In this document: one piece after another, positions 16,835-25,309 of the stretch
How positions within the stretch are numbered: position 1 is the stretch's first letter
How the letters are laid out: every line of letters begins with the position of its first letter
Assembly (NCBI RefSeq): GCF_023347235.1
Contig: NZ_CP094467.1
Span: forward strand, 248,001 to 312,000
Length of the DNA stretch: 64,000 nucleotides
Direction of reading: 5' to 3'
From: Faecalibacterium sp. I4-1-79
GTDB lineage: Bacteria > Bacillota > Clostridia > Oscillospirales > Ruminococcaceae
Made by a program: the position numbers and the translations under genes
The notes under the pieces: generated by a model
Database searches by the model: none
Told to the model about the DNA's origin: nothing
Seen by the model: the letters and a program-made list of their open reading frames with translations, nothing else

Positions 16835-17356
16835 TTATACTTTTACGATGTAGTCCGGCTTGCGGGGTGCGGCGGGCTTGGGCGCGGCGGCGGGGTAGCC
16901 CAGAATGCAGTGACCTACGCCGATCCAGTCCCCCTCAATGCCCCACTTTTTCAGCAGTGCTTTGCCCTCGGCGGAGTCGAACTCCTCCCGGGCGCGGTTG
17001 ATCCAGCAGCTGCCCAGCCCCAGCGATGCGGCAGCCAGCATCAGGTTGCCCATGACAAGGCTGCCGTCCTGCACGGCGCAGTTTGCGTGGGCATCGGCCA
17101 GCACCACCAGAATGGTGGGTGCGCCGTACATGGGGTCGCTGTCGGCACCCATGACGGCGGCGTTCATCCGGGTCAGCTGGGCGCGGGTAGCGGCATCCTG
17201 CACGACCACGATCTTAGCGCTCTGGCGTCCCATAGCGCTGGCGGCGTAGGTGCCGGCCTCCAGTACGGCGTCCAGCTCTGCATCCGTGATCTGCCGGGGC
17301 TCGTAGGCGCGGCAGCTGCGGCGGCTGCGAATGGTTTGTAAAGTCTCGTTAGTCAT
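16835..17356 (-). CDS. Nitroreductase family flavoprotein
   Basis: 173 residues. The FMN-binding N-terminus is TIRSRRSCRAYEPRQITDAE, followed by AGTYAASAMGRQSAKIVVV. DGSLVMGNLMLAAASLGLGS and the C-terminal GVGHCILGYPAA are standard. The enzyme uses NAD(P)H to reduce nitro or quinone compounds in the cytoplasm. It is first in a two-gene unit with the acetyltransferase. GGAGGGG is upstream of the start. Confidence 0.88.
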   Translation of the reverse strand: MTNETLQTIRSRRSCRAYEPRQITDAELDAVLEAGTYAASAMGRQSAKIVVVQDAATRAQLTRMNAAVMGADSDPMYGAPTILVVLADAHANCAVQDGSLVMGNLMLAAASLGLGSCWINRAREEFDSAEGKALLKKWGIEGDWIGVGHCILGYPAAAPKPAAPRKPDYIVKV

Positions 17357-17520
17357 GAAAGATCCCCTCCTTAATAGTGGATGGCTTTATTGTACCACAA
17401 CCTGCGCCGGAGTGCAAAGTGCCCGCCGGTAAAAAACATTGCTGGCTTCCGAAAACGTTTGCGCTGCAAAAACACGACAGAATGCACAAAAAACAAAAGA
17501 AAGATTATGGAAAAGCATTC

Positions 17521-17549
17521 TTGTTGCCAGCGGGCAAATCGGGTATAAT
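17521..17549 (+). promoter_or_regulatory. Sigma-A-type promoter for ricin-lectin gene
   Basis: TTGTTG at 17521-17526 and TATAAT at 17544-17549 with a 17-base spacer, 33 bases ahead of the gene start. Confidence 0.65.
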
Positions 17550-17581
17550 AGGGCTACCATAGCGGAAAGGAGTTGTGCTCT

Positions 17582-18172
17582 ATGGCAAAGGCATCGCAGG
17601 TCGTCATTATGGAGGGGGAATACTATATTATCAAGGCCCCCAACGGGAAGGTACTGGAAGTAAAGGATTTCAACACGGAGAACGGCGCCGGCATCCAGCT
17701 GTGGAGTTATGCGGGGCATCCGTGGCAGCAGTGGCAGTTTGTGGACGCGGGCGAGGGACGCTGGCGCATCCAGAACCGCTTTACCGGCAAGATGATCGAT
17801 CTGGCACTTGGCGGCGTGGTGGAGGGTACATGGCTGCACCAGTGGAGCCGCACCAGCGGGCTGAGCCAGTGCTGGGCACTGGAGCCTACCCGCAGCGGGC
17901 GCACCCGCATCCGCAATGTGCTGGCGGATAAATACATCGACCTTGTGGGCATGAACACCGCCAACGGCGCACAGGCGCAGATCTGGAACTATGTGGCGGG
18001 CGGCAATCAGGAGTGGACGCTGGAACGCATCGACCCCGATGCTGCCCAGACCGGCAAGCGCGCCGGGGAGGCAAAAGATCCCCAGCCCACGCCAAGCCAG
18101 CGCAAGCACCAGAACGATCTGGTGCGCAAGCTGAACAGCGCAGGCAAGGGCCGTGCCGGGCGCAAGGCATAA
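17582..18172 (+). CDS. Ricin-type beta-trefoil lectin domain protein
   Basis: 196 residues from the ATG at 17582, which has AAGGAG 9 bases upstream. The body is a beta-trefoil: EGEYYIIKAPNGKVLEV, NGAGIQLWSYAGHPWQQWQF, then further repeats ending NGAQAQIWNYVAGGNQEWTL, with the expected Q-W pattern in each lobe. There is no signal peptide or membrane helix, which is odd for a carbohydrate-binding module. The C-terminal 40 residues are basic and likely disordered. A non-classical location or an intracellular ligand is possible. Confidence 0.8.
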   Translation: MAKASQVVIMEGEYYIIKAPNGKVLEVKDFNTENGAGIQLWSYAGHPWQQWQFVDAGEGRWRIQNRFTGKMIDLALGGVVEGTWLHQWSRTSGLSQCWALEPTRSGRTRIRNVLADKYIDLVGMNTANGAQAQIWNYVAGGNQEWTLERIDPDAAQTGKRAGEAKDPQPTPSQRKHQNDLVRKLNSAGKGRAGRKA

Positions 18173-18226
18173 ATCGAAAAACGCTTCCGCTGCTTTGCGT
18201 GGGCATCCGCAGCGGAAACACTTCCC

Positions 18227-18264
18227 AAAGGGCTGCTGCACAGCGTTTCATGCAGCAGCCCTTT
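18227..18264 (+). terminator. Terminator after ricin-lectin gene
   Basis: Perfect 14-bp stem AAAGGGCTGCTGCA / TGCAGCAGCCCTTT followed by CTTATG. The sequence before it (CTTCCGCTGCTTTGCG ... CGCAGCGGAA) is a further inverted repeat reminiscent of the family-I arms. Confidence 0.75.
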
Positions 18265-18363
18265 CTTATGAAAAAAGATACGCGTATGCCACCGCGCAGC
18301 GGCGGCATACGGTAAGCATTCTCGCCAGCTGGCAAAAAAATCGGACAAAAAGGAGAACCACCT

Positions 18364-18873
18364 ATGAACTTAGGCGCATTTATGGACCCGGAATTTCCCA
18401 TCTTCAGCACCACCCTTTGCTATCTGGAGCGGGAGGACGCTTACCTGATGCTGCACCGCATCAAAAAGCAGGACGACTACAACCACGACAAATGGGTGGG
18501 CGTGGGCGGCAAATTTGAACGGTTTGAAAGTCCGGAGGACTGCCTTGTGCGGGAGGTGCGGGAGGAGACCGGCCTTACCCTGACGCGCTACCGCGCCCGG
18601 GGACTGCTGACCTTTGTGTGGGGCAACATGACCGAGTTCATCCACCTGTACACCGCCGACCGGTGGGAGGGCGAGATGATAAGGGGCGATGCCTGCGCCG
18701 AAGGCGAATTGCAGTGGGTGCAAAAGTCTGAGGTGCAAACGCTGCCCATCTGGGAGGGGGACAAGCTCTTTTTCCGTCTGCTGGAGGAAGAACACCCCTA
18801 CTTTTCCCTCAAGCTGGTGTATGACGGCGACACCCTGAAACAGGCCGTGCTGGACGGAAAACGCATTGTATAA
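18364..18873 (+). CDS. NUDIX hydrolase (8-oxo-dGTP diphosphatase-like)
   Basis: 169 residues. The Nudix box begins at GGKFERFESPEDCLVREV and continues REETGL, with all the metal-binding acidic residues. Upstream LCYLEREDAYLMLHRIKKQD resembles MutT-type 8-oxo-dGTP diphosphatases of Firmicutes. It would remove oxidised nucleotides in the cytoplasm. AAGGAG is 8 bases before the ATG. Confidence 0.88.
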   Translation: MNLGAFMDPEFPIFSTTLCYLEREDAYLMLHRIKKQDDYNHDKWVGVGGKFERFESPEDCLVREVREETGLTLTRYRARGLLTFVWGNMTEFIHLYTADRWEGEMIRGDACAEGELQWVQKSEVQTLPIWEGDKLFFRLLEEEHPYFSLKLVYDGDTLKQAVLDGKRIV

Positions 18874-19159
18874 AAAAGTGCAAAACATATGGACTTATGG
18901 TGGGATGCAACCCTTTGGACAAAATAGACATAAAAAGAAAAGATTTTTCAGCACTTAAATCAGGACGCGTGCAGAAAAAACAAAAAATACTGACAGATGT
19001 GCCATCAAATAAGGACTTTTGGCGCATTTTAATGAAAAAAAGAAAAAACCACTTTCTTTTTTTGCAAAAATATGTTACTATTCTGTTACGGAACTGTGGA
19101 CAGCCTGCAACCAGAGACTGTCTGTAAACACAAACATTCTTTAAGGAGGAATGTGTCTT

Positions 19160-20623
19160 ATGATGAAGTATCTCCAGAAACTGGGCAAAGCTCTGATGCT
19201 TCCCGTCGCTGTGCTGCCGATCTGCGGCATCCTGATGGGCATCGGCTACGCTCTGGCTCCCGCTGTTATGGGTGCCGAGGGCGCAACTTCCGGCGCAGCA
19301 TACACCGTCGGCTTCCTGCTCATCAAGGCAGGCGGCGCATTGATCGATAACATGGCATGGCTGTTTGCCATCGGTGCCGCTGTCGGCCTTGCTGACAACG
19401 ACGGTACCGCAGGTCTGGCCGGTCTGGTCAGCTTCCTGATGATGCAGCAGCTGCTGAACCCCGGCGTGGTCAGCGCTGTGCGCCACATCGAAGAGGGCAC
19501 CGCTACCTACATTGCATACCAGAAGGTCGCCGGCAACTCCTTCATCGGCATTCTGGCTGCCGTCATCGGCGCTGCCTGCTACAACAAGTTCAAGGATACC
19601 CAGCTGCCTGACTGGCTGGCATTCTTCTCCGGCAAGCGCTTTGTTGCAATCGCTACCGGTCTGATCTCCATCGTAGCATCTGTTGTTCTGCTGTTCGTCT
19701 GGCCGCTGATCTTCGGTGCACTGGTCGCTCTGGGCAAAGGCATCGTCGGCATGGACGGCATCGGCGCAGGCATCTACGCTTTCCTGAACCGTCTGCTGAT
19801 CCCCACCGGTCTGCACCACGCTCTGAACAACGTGTTCTGGTTCGACACCATCGGTCTGGGCGACCTGACCCACTTCTGGGCAGGTGAGACCAGCGCTGAT
19901 GTGGGCTGGAGCCTTGGCATGTACATGTCCGGCTTCTTCCCCTGCATGATGTTCGGTATTGCCGGTGCTGCTCTGGCTATGGTCAAGACCGCTAAGAACA
20001 AGAAAGCTGCTATTGGTCTGGTCGTCTCCGCTGCAATCTGCGCATTCGTCTGCGGCGTTACCGAGCCCTTCGAGTTCGGCTTCATGTTCCTGTGCTTCCC
20101 GCTGTACGTTGTGTACTCCGCTCTGTACGGCATCTTTACCATCATCACCTACTACTCCGGTTTCCGTGCTGGCTTCTGCTTCTCCGCAGGCGCTACCGAC
20201 CTGGTGTTCTCCGCTTCTCTGCCCGCAGCTGCTAAGACTTGGATGATCATTCCTCTGGGCATCGCAGCATTCCTGGTGTTCTACTTCGTGTTCTACTTCG
20301 CCATCACCAAGTTCGACCTGAAGACCCCCGGCCGTGAGGATGACGACGAGGAAGCTGAGAAGAAGGTCGTTCTGGCTAACAACAACTACACCGAAGTCGC
20401 TTCTGCTGTTCTGGCTGCTGTCGGTGGCAAGGAGAACGTGAAGGACGTTGGTTACTGCGCAACCCGTCTGCGTTTTGAGATGAAGGATAACGCTAAGGTT
20501 GACGAGAAGGCTGTCAAGGCTGCCGGTGCTGCCGGTGTCATCCGTCCCAGCAAGAACGCTTGCCAGGTCATTATCGGCACCAAGGTGCAGTTCGTGTACG
20601 ACGAGCTGAAGAAGATGCTGTGA
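19160..20623 (+). CDS. nagE: PTS transporter EIICB, N-acetylglucosamine type
   Basis: 487 residues from the ATG at 19160; the ATG at 19151 is too close to AAGGAGG. The EIIC domain (about ten hydrophobic segments) includes LLIPTGLHHALNNVFWFDT, the conserved GLHHxLN motif, and GVTEPFEFGFMFL. The EIIB domain follows from residue 405, with the phosphocysteine in VGYCATRLRFEM. No EIIA is fused. Similarity of the motifs to GlcNAc carriers and the downstream nagA point to GlcNAc uptake with phosphorylation; glucose specificity cannot be excluded. Confidence 0.85.
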   Translation: MMKYLQKLGKALMLPVAVLPICGILMGIGYALAPAVMGAEGATSGAAYTVGFLLIKAGGALIDNMAWLFAIGAAVGLADNDGTAGLAGLVSFLMMQQLLNPGVVSAVRHIEEGTATYIAYQKVAGNSFIGILAAVIGAACYNKFKDTQLPDWLAFFSGKRFVAIATGLISIVASVVLLFVWPLIFGALVALGKGIVGMDGIGAGIYAFLNRLLIPTGLHHALNNVFWFDTIGLGDLTHFWAGETSADVGWSLGMYMSGFFPCMMFGIAGAALAMVKTAKNKKAAIGLVVSAAICAFVCGVTEPFEFGFMFLCFPLYVVYSALYGIFTIITYYSGFRAGFCFSAGATDLVFSASLPAAAKTWMIIPLGIAAFLVFYFVFYFAITKFDLKTPGREDDDEEAEKKVVLANNNYTEVASAVLAAVGGKENVKDVGYCATRLRFEMKDNAKVDEKAVKAAGAAGVIRPSKNACQVIIGTKVQFVYDELKKML

Positions 20624-20682
20624 TCCTGCACTTCTGAAAAAGAATGAACTGCAAAAGTCTGGTTGATTTTGCAGTATGAACC

Positions 20683-20736
20683 GGGCCGCCGGGGGCGGGG
20701 TGCACAGCGCCCCCTCCCGGCGGTCCGCTCTTTTTG
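20683..20736 (+). terminator. G/C-rich terminator after EIICB gene
   Basis: A long G/C stem (GGGCCGCCGGGGGCGGGG pairing with CGCCCCCTCCCGGCGGTCC) is followed by CTCTTTTTG, 60 bases past the stop. It separates the carrier gene from nagA. Confidence 0.7.
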
Positions 20737-20768
20737 CACAGCGGTACAATGTTCACACAAAAGGACTT

Positions 20769-20795
20769 TTGAAAAAACACCCGGCGTGCTATACT
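20769..20795 (+). promoter_or_regulatory. Possible nagA promoter
   Basis: TTGAAA at 20769-20774 and TGCTATACT ending at 20795. The spacer is only 15 bases, but the TGC extension upstream of the -10 may compensate. Confidence 0.4.
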
Positions 20796-20828
20796 GGGTG
20801 AAAAAGAAGAAAGAACGAGGTGTTTTGT

Positions 20829-21956
20829 ATGATCCTTCAGAATGCACTGGTCTATACCCCGCGCCACACCTTTGAGCGCGGCACCATCGTCATCCGCGAT
20901 GGCCGCATCGTGCCCTTTGCCGCCCCGGAAGAGGGCGAGGAGGTGCTGGATGCCGAGGGGCTGTACGCCCTGCCGGGTCTTGTGGATATCCACTTCCACG
21001 GGGCAATGGGCAAGGATTTCTGCGACGGCACCGAGGAGGCCATCCAGACGCTGGCGGATTTCGAGGCCAGCAAGGGCGTGCTGGCCATCTGCCCTGCTAC
21101 CATGACCTACCCGGAGGAGTTTCTGAACAAGGTGATGGACGCCGCTGCCGCCCATAAAAACGGCAAGGGTGCCGACCTTGTGGGCATCAACATGGAGGGC
21201 CCCTTCATCAGCCCCAAAAAGGTGGGTGCACAGAACCCGGAGTATGTGCAGGGCGCAGACGCCGCCATGTTCCGCCGCCTGCAAAAGCGTGCAAACGGTC
21301 TGATCAAGCTGGTGGACGTTGCCCCGGAGGAGCCGGGCAATCTGGACTTTATCCGGGAGTGCCATAACGAGGTGCGTATCTCCATCGCCCACACCTGCAC
21401 CGACTACGACACCGCCGTCAAGGCCTTTGAAGCCGGTGCCACCCACATGACCCACCTGTACAACGCCATGCCCGGCATCACTCACCGTGCGCCCGGCCCC
21501 ATCATTGCGGCCATGGAGCACGACGCCGAGGTGGAGCTCATCACCGATAACGTGCACATTCACCCCGCCATGGTGCGGTTCACCTTCAATACCTTTGGCG
21601 ACGACCGCGTCTGCCTGATTGCAGACAGCGCCATGTCCTGCGGCCTGCCGGACGGCCAGTACAGTCTGGGCGGACAGGCTATTACGGTCAAGGGACCCCG
21701 CGCTACCCTGACCGAGCACCCGGACACCATTGCGGGCAGCAACACCTGCCTGTACGACTGCATGAAGCGCGCCGTGCTGGAGATGAACGTGCCGCTGGAA
21801 AGCGCCGTCCGTGCTGCCAGCGAGACCCCCGCCAAGAGCATCGGCGTGGATAACGATTACGGCAGCCTTGCCGCCGGACGCTACGGCAACGTCATCCTTG
21901 CGGATAAGGAGCTGAACATCAAGGCCGTCATCCAAAAGGGCGTCCGCATCGTCTGA
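20829..21956 (+). CDS. nagA: N-acetylglucosamine-6-phosphate deacetylase
   Basis: 375 residues from the ATG at 20829; the upstream GTG gives a three-residue extension without support. Metal and catalytic motifs are in order: DIHFHGAMGKDFCDG, INMEGPFISPKK, IAHTCTDYDTA, THMTHLYNAMPG, ITDNVHIHPAM and the catalytic aspartate in LIADSAMSCGLPDGQY. It removes the acetyl group from GlcNAc-6-phosphate made by the PTS carrier just upstream. A nagB partner is not in view. Confidence 0.95.
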   Translation: MILQNALVYTPRHTFERGTIVIRDGRIVPFAAPEEGEEVLDAEGLYALPGLVDIHFHGAMGKDFCDGTEEAIQTLADFEASKGVLAICPATMTYPEEFLNKVMDAAAAHKNGKGADLVGINMEGPFISPKKVGAQNPEYVQGADAAMFRRLQKRANGLIKLVDVAPEEPGNLDFIRECHNEVRISIAHTCTDYDTAVKAFEAGATHMTHLYNAMPGITHRAPGPIIAAMEHDAEVELITDNVHIHPAMVRFTFNTFGDDRVCLIADSAMSCGLPDGQYSLGGQAITVKGPRATLTEHPDTIAGSNTCLYDCMKRAVLEMNVPLESAVRAASETPAKSIGVDNDYGSLAAGRYGNVILADKELNIKAVIQKGVRIV

Positions 21957-21972
21957 GTTTTGTAAAAAAGTG

Positions 21973-22001
21973 ATGCCGGGCAGCCGCAGGCTGCCCGGCA
22001 T
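21973..22001. terminator. Terminator after nagA
   Basis: ATGCCGGGCAGCC / GGCTGCCCGGCAT perfect 13-bp stem 17 bases past the stop, preceded by AAAAAAG. Confidence 0.7.
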
Positions 22002-22029
22002 TACGCTGTAAAAATATATTTTCCGCAAA

Positions 22030-22063
22030 AAAGAGGCCGCTGCGCGATTGCAGCGGCCTCTTT
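22030..22063. terminator. Terminator after EIIA gene
   Basis: AAAGAGGCCGCTG / CAGCGGCCTCTTT perfect stem, 14 bases from the end of the EIIA gene on the minus strand. A and T runs flank both sides, so it may act in both directions. Confidence 0.7.
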
Positions 22064-22076
22064 GTGATGCAAAAAA

Positions 22077-22589
22077 TCAGACCTTGAACAGCGGGGTGCC
22101 GGGGGTGACATCGCCCTCTGCCAGCATCTTCACTTCATCGTCTGCACCATCGGTCACGATGATGGCGGTGGCGGTGGGGTGACCTGCGGCGCGGATGGCG
22201 TCCAGATCCACCTTCAGCAGCGGAGTGCCGGCGGAGACCTTCTGGTTCTCCTTGACCAGAGCGGTAAAGCCCTGACCCTTCATGTCCACGGTGTCCATGC
22301 CGACATGAATCAGCAGCTCGATGCCGTCGTTGCTGGTAATGCCAACAGCGTGCAGGGTGGTGGCGATCTGGGTCACAGTGCCGTCAAAGGGGGCGTACAC
22401 GGTATCGCCGGTGGGCTCGATGCCGCAGCCGGGGCCCAGAATGCCCTGTGCAAAGGTTTCGTCCGGGATGTCGGCCTGAGCCAGCACCTTGCCCTGCAGC
22501 GGGGTCAGCACGGTCTTGCTCTGGTTGGTGAACTTAGCGGTGTTTTCGTCCTTGGACTTGCCGCCAAAAAGCTTGTCAAAAAAACCCAT
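22077..22589 (-). CDS. PTS glucose-type EIIA protein
   Basis: 170 residues from the ATG at 22589 (AGGAAGG 10 bases upstream). The fold markers are LLTPLQGKVL-like start (VLTPLQGKVLAQADIPDETF), TVYAPFDGTVTQIATT and the phospho-histidine motif GIELLIHVGMDTVDMKGQGF. It accepts phosphate from HPr and passes it to EIIB domains that lack an attached EIIA. It converges on nagA and probably serves the EIICB carrier upstream. Confidence 0.9.
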   Translation of the reverse strand: MGFFDKLFGGKSKDENTAKFTNQSKTVLTPLQGKVLAQADIPDETFAQGILGPGCGIEPTGDTVYAPFDGTVTQIATTLHAVGITSNDGIELLIHVGMDTVDMKGQGFTALVKENQKVSAGTPLLKVDLDAIRAAGHPTATAIIVTDGADDEVKMLAEGDVTPGTPLFKV

Positions 22590-22773
22590 AAGTATCATTC
22601 CTTCCTGTCATCATGCAAGGGCGGCAAAGGTAACAAAATGTTTGCCGACCCTGAAGTGTTTACCTGTATAAAAAGATACCATATCGCGCACCAAAATGCA
22701 AGAAAAGCGTGGACTTTTTCTCCATGCGATCAGGGCAGAGGCGGCTGTTTTTTGCCGGGGCGCGGAACAGCAA

Positions 22774-22803
22774 AAAAGACACCGGCCGAAGCTGGTGTCT
22801 TTT
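22774..22803 (-). terminator. Terminator of the micro-protein operon
   Basis: AAAAGACACCGGC / GCTGGTGTCTTTT stem about 30 bases past the GIY-YIG stop on the minus strand. Confidence 0.65.
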
Positions 22804-22831
22804 CAGGTTCCCGGGTGCAGCCACGGAAGCG

Positions 22832-23170
22832 TTACTTCCCGGCGGGTCTGCCTTCCCCGCCTTTGGAGCGGTTCAGGGTGGGGTGGTGCTTCTCGATGGA
22901 CTGCTGCTCGTGCTCCCGGCGGGTACGGGAGGTGGAGCGGCCGTCGGCCACCATGTACTCAAGGGTGCTGCCGCAGCCCTGACCGGTGGGCAGCTTACCG
23001 CTGCGGATATGCTCCCGCATACGCCGGGCGAGATCGTTGGTCTCCCCGATGTATGTAATGCAGCCGGAGCCGTCCCGCATCCGGTACTCGCCGGGACTGT
23101 TGGGCGGCCTGTGTCCGGCCCCGGTGGTGGGGTCGAATTTCCACGGGCGGCCTGCCTTGTAGATGGACAT
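22832..23170 (-). CDS. GIY-YIG nuclease family protein
   Basis: 112 residues from the ATG at 23170, which has AAGGAGG upstream; the longer frame runs through the preceding gene and is not used. GIY-YIG signature: SPGEYRMRD, ITYIGETNDLARRMREHIRSG. The C-terminus is basic and rich in conserved charged residues (STSRTRREHEQQSIEKHHP), suggesting nucleic-acid binding. It is the last of four minus-strand genes, after a zinc-ribbon protein and two tiny hydrophobic proteins. Its role is unknown. Confidence 0.8.
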   Translation of the reverse strand: MSIYKAGRPWKFDPTTGAGHRPPNSPGEYRMRDGSGCITYIGETNDLARRMREHIRSGKLPTGQGCGSTLEYMVADGRSTSRTRREHEQQSIEKHHPTLNRSKGGEGRPAGK

Positions 23171-23181
23171 AGGGTACCTCC

Positions 23182-23388
23182 TTATCGGTGGCCTCCGCGC
23201 TTGCGGAGGGAAAGCTCTGCGGTGGGGAAACTGGCAGGGAATGCGGGCTGCGGCAGATGCTGCGGCTCTGGGGAGCACTGCGCTTTGCCGCAGTACCGGC
23301 ACACCAGACCGAGGTCGCCGGTCGAGGGGTTATAGCGGTAGGTGCGGCGGCAGTGGACGCACTGCCGGGTCATGGGCAGCAGGCTCAT
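23182..23388 (-). CDS. Small zinc-ribbon protein
   Basis: 68 residues. Two CxxC pairs, CVHCRRTYRYNP and LVCRYCGKAQC, form a likely zinc ribbon in the first half; the tail is rich in P, A and Q and then basic. AAGGAGG lies just before the ATG. It sits 21 bases after a 50-residue gene and 11 bases before the GIY-YIG gene. Function unknown; it may deliver the nuclease to nucleic acid or a protein partner. Confidence 0.7.
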   Translation of the reverse strand: MSLLPMTRQCVHCRRTYRYNPSTGDLGLVCRYCGKAQCSPEPQHLPQPAFPASFPTAELSLRKRGGHR

Positions 23389-23409
23389 GCAGAAACCCTC
23401 CTTTCCGGG

Positions 23410-23562
23410 TCAGCGGCGGTCGCTGTCGTGCTCCCGGGCGTCCCGGGAGATCTCGGCTGCGTCGGACAGGGCCTTGAGCCCGATGGCGGCGAGGAGCAGC
23501 CCGCCGACGGGCGGGGTGGTGGAGACCACAGCGGCCGTAGCCGCAGTGAGAAGCGTGAACAT
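23410..23562 (-). CDS. 50-residue hydrophobic micro-protein
   Basis: Begins MFTLLTAATAAVVSTTPPVG, then a second hydrophobic helix (GLLLAAIGLKAL) and a charged tail ending DAREHDSDRR. GAAAGGAGG lies 9 bases upstream. Short enough to be missed by usual gene finders. Probably a small membrane protein with one helical hairpin. It is the second gene of the four-gene unit. No family recognised. Confidence 0.6.
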   Translation of the reverse strand: MFTLLTAATAAVVSTTPPVGGLLLAAIGLKALSDAAEISRDAREHDSDRR

Positions 23563-23592
23563 ACGGACACACCTCCTTTCCTGCCGGGGCGC

Positions 23593-23778
23593 TCAGGCGA
23601 GCTGGCGCGCTGCGGCCTCGGTACCCTGCACGGTGCAGGCTGCCGCAGTGGTCCCGGCACCGATCAGGGTGCCGACAGCCGTGCCGGTGGCGACGGACGT
23701 GCCGGTGATGGTGGCGATGGCGCCGCCGATGGTGCCGCCCAGCGTTGCGCCGGCGATAACGGTAGAAAGAATAAACAT
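23593..23778 (-). CDS. 61-residue glycine-rich hydrophobic micro-protein
   Basis: Starts MFILSTVIAGATLGGTIGGA and continues with GxxxG-type glycine spacing (ATGTAVGTLIGAG) before a short charged end. CAGGAGGG is upstream of the ATG. The glycine-zipper pattern is seen in membrane-inserting peptides such as some bacteriocins and holin-like proteins. It is the first gene of the unit, 30 bases ahead of the 50-residue gene. Whether it is secreted or stays in the membrane cannot be decided; there is no double-glycine leader. Confidence 0.55.
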   Translation of the reverse strand: MFILSTVIAGATLGGTIGGAIATITGTSVATGTAVGTLIGAGTTAAACTVQGTEAAARQLA

Positions 23779-23889
23779 GATAGACCCTCCTGTTGCAGAT
23801 TACATGAACGAAAACGAAATGAGCCGGAACCTGCCCGGGAAGCCGCGCTCTGGCAGCTCCCGTGGGGGTGGCTCCCTTGACTGTGGCTT

Positions 23890-23972
23890 TATTATACAGC
23901 AGCCTAAATGGAATTCCTAGGTGACAAAAAACTTTATTTTTTGTTCCAATTCCGGTAGAAATATGCTATAAT
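23890..23972. promoter_or_regulatory. Divergent promoter region with dyad operator
   Basis: A minus-strand -10 (TATAAT, reverse of 23890-23895) and a plus-strand -10 (TGCTATAAT ending 23972) face apart. Between them is a dyad: GGAATT (23910-23915) with AATTCC (23948-23953), and inner arms GACAAAAAA / TTTTTTGTTC (23923-23946). This is a likely binding site for the WYL regulator encoded to the right. The -35 boxes are not clear. Confidence 0.5.
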
Positions 23973-24033
23973 CGCCTTATAAAAGTACCGGTACGGAACG
24001 AATGCCTGTTTTTTGAGCCTGCGGAGGTGCAAG

Positions 24034-25134
24034 ATGCTGTTTTCGGAGCTTGAGGAAGTTCTGGAGGATCTTTCCAGAAACAAACAGCGGCTGACTGTGA
24101 GCCGCCATGCCTACAATATCCTGCTTCAGGATGACGAGATCTTTGAACCGGACAAAAGACAAAATCGCTCCGGCGGCGACCCCTCTTCTACACTGGTCAA
24201 CCAGCTTTTCCAGAACCTTTACGAAACGGCGGAGTCCTCCATCTGGATGCGGCTCGGCGCGGAAAAGGAAAAGCTTGCCGAGCGCTTCCATGGGCAGGAG
24301 AACGCCGAAGCCTGTACCGTGGCGGTGCTTGCGCTGCTGCAGGAACAGCTTGAAGAAAAGGCGCGCTGTCGCCAGCAGGACAAGGGCTGCTCTTTTTTCG
24401 TCCGGCTTAGTAAGCCCGTGCTGGAAGCGCTTGCTTCTGATGAGCTGCGGAAGGATGCCGCGTTTTACGGCGACAAGGTCGGCAACTACCTGAAAGCACT
24501 TCTGGAGGAATACTGCGCGCTGCCCTATGCAGAGCGGGAACGCATCTATTACAAGCAGCAGCTGCAAAGCATTGAGCTGGCCATCACCAGACAGGAAAAA
24601 CTCAAGCTTACCCTGAACAGCAGAAAAAAGCCGACCGGGGGCGCGGCTGCGCCGAACAATATCACCTACCTGAAGCCCCTGTGCATCCAGAAGGACACCG
24701 AGCAGCTCTACAATTACCTTGTCGGCATGACCTCTGCCCAGCCCGGCGGCCCATGGGGCATGGGGTGTGTCCGGCTCAGCTCCATCAAAAAGCTCAGCAG
24801 CCTGAAATGCAGCGGGTTCATCAGCGCTGACGACCGGCGGAAGATCGCAGAGACGATCCAGAAAAACGGGGTGCAGTACCTGCCGGAGCAGGGGGCATGG
24901 CAGACCATCCTTGTCCGGTTGACGCCATCCGGGGAAAGAAAGTACCAGCAGATCCTTCATCTCCGGCCGCAATACGCCCGGAAAGAGGGGGCAGTGTACA
25001 CCTTTACCTGCACACAGCGTCAGGTGGAAAACTACTTTTTCAAGTTCGGCCACGATGTCAGGATCCTTGCCCCGCAGGAGCTGGCAGATAAATTCAAGCG
25101 GATGTATGAATCGGCGGCAGAGCAGTACGAGTGA
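24034..25134 (+). CDS. WYL domain-containing putative regulator
   Basis: 366 residues from the ATG at 24034 (GGAGG five bases upstream). The C-terminal third (GAVYTFTCTQRQVENYFFKF, then GHDVRILAPQELADKFKRMY) matches the end of WYL-domain regulators, which bind ligands such as nucleotides. The N-terminal half is helical (EELEEVLEDLSRNKQ) and does not show an obvious winged helix. It is transcribed away from the micro-protein operon and shares the promoter region, so local control is likely. Confidence 0.6.
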   Translation: MLFSELEEVLEDLSRNKQRLTVSRHAYNILLQDDEIFEPDKRQNRSGGDPSSTLVNQLFQNLYETAESSIWMRLGAEKEKLAERFHGQENAEACTVAVLALLQEQLEEKARCRQQDKGCSFFVRLSKPVLEALASDELRKDAAFYGDKVGNYLKALLEEYCALPYAERERIYYKQQLQSIELAITRQEKLKLTLNSRKKPTGGAAAPNNITYLKPLCIQKDTEQLYNYLVGMTSAQPGGPWGMGCVRLSSIKKLSSLKCSGFISADDRRKIAETIQKNGVQYLPEQGAWQTILVRLTPSGERKYQQILHLRPQYARKEGAVYTFTCTQRQVENYFFKFGHDVRILAPQELADKFKRMYESAAEQYE

Positions 25135-25309
25135 AAAGCCGCAAAATCCTTTCCCGCGCGGGCGCTAATTTTCACTTTACAAACGCCGCAAGAACCGTTA
25201 CAATTACAATCAAAGCAATGCCGAAAGGCCGTTCGTTTTCATCCACCGTGCGCAACCGTTCCGACAGCGCCGGGGCTGCGCAGAACACTCTTGTCAGGAG
25301 GTTTTTTGC

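Noticed and set aside
18809-20749. 646-codon open frame on the minus strand
   Set aside because: Antisense to the PTS carrier; no family motifs and no start signals.
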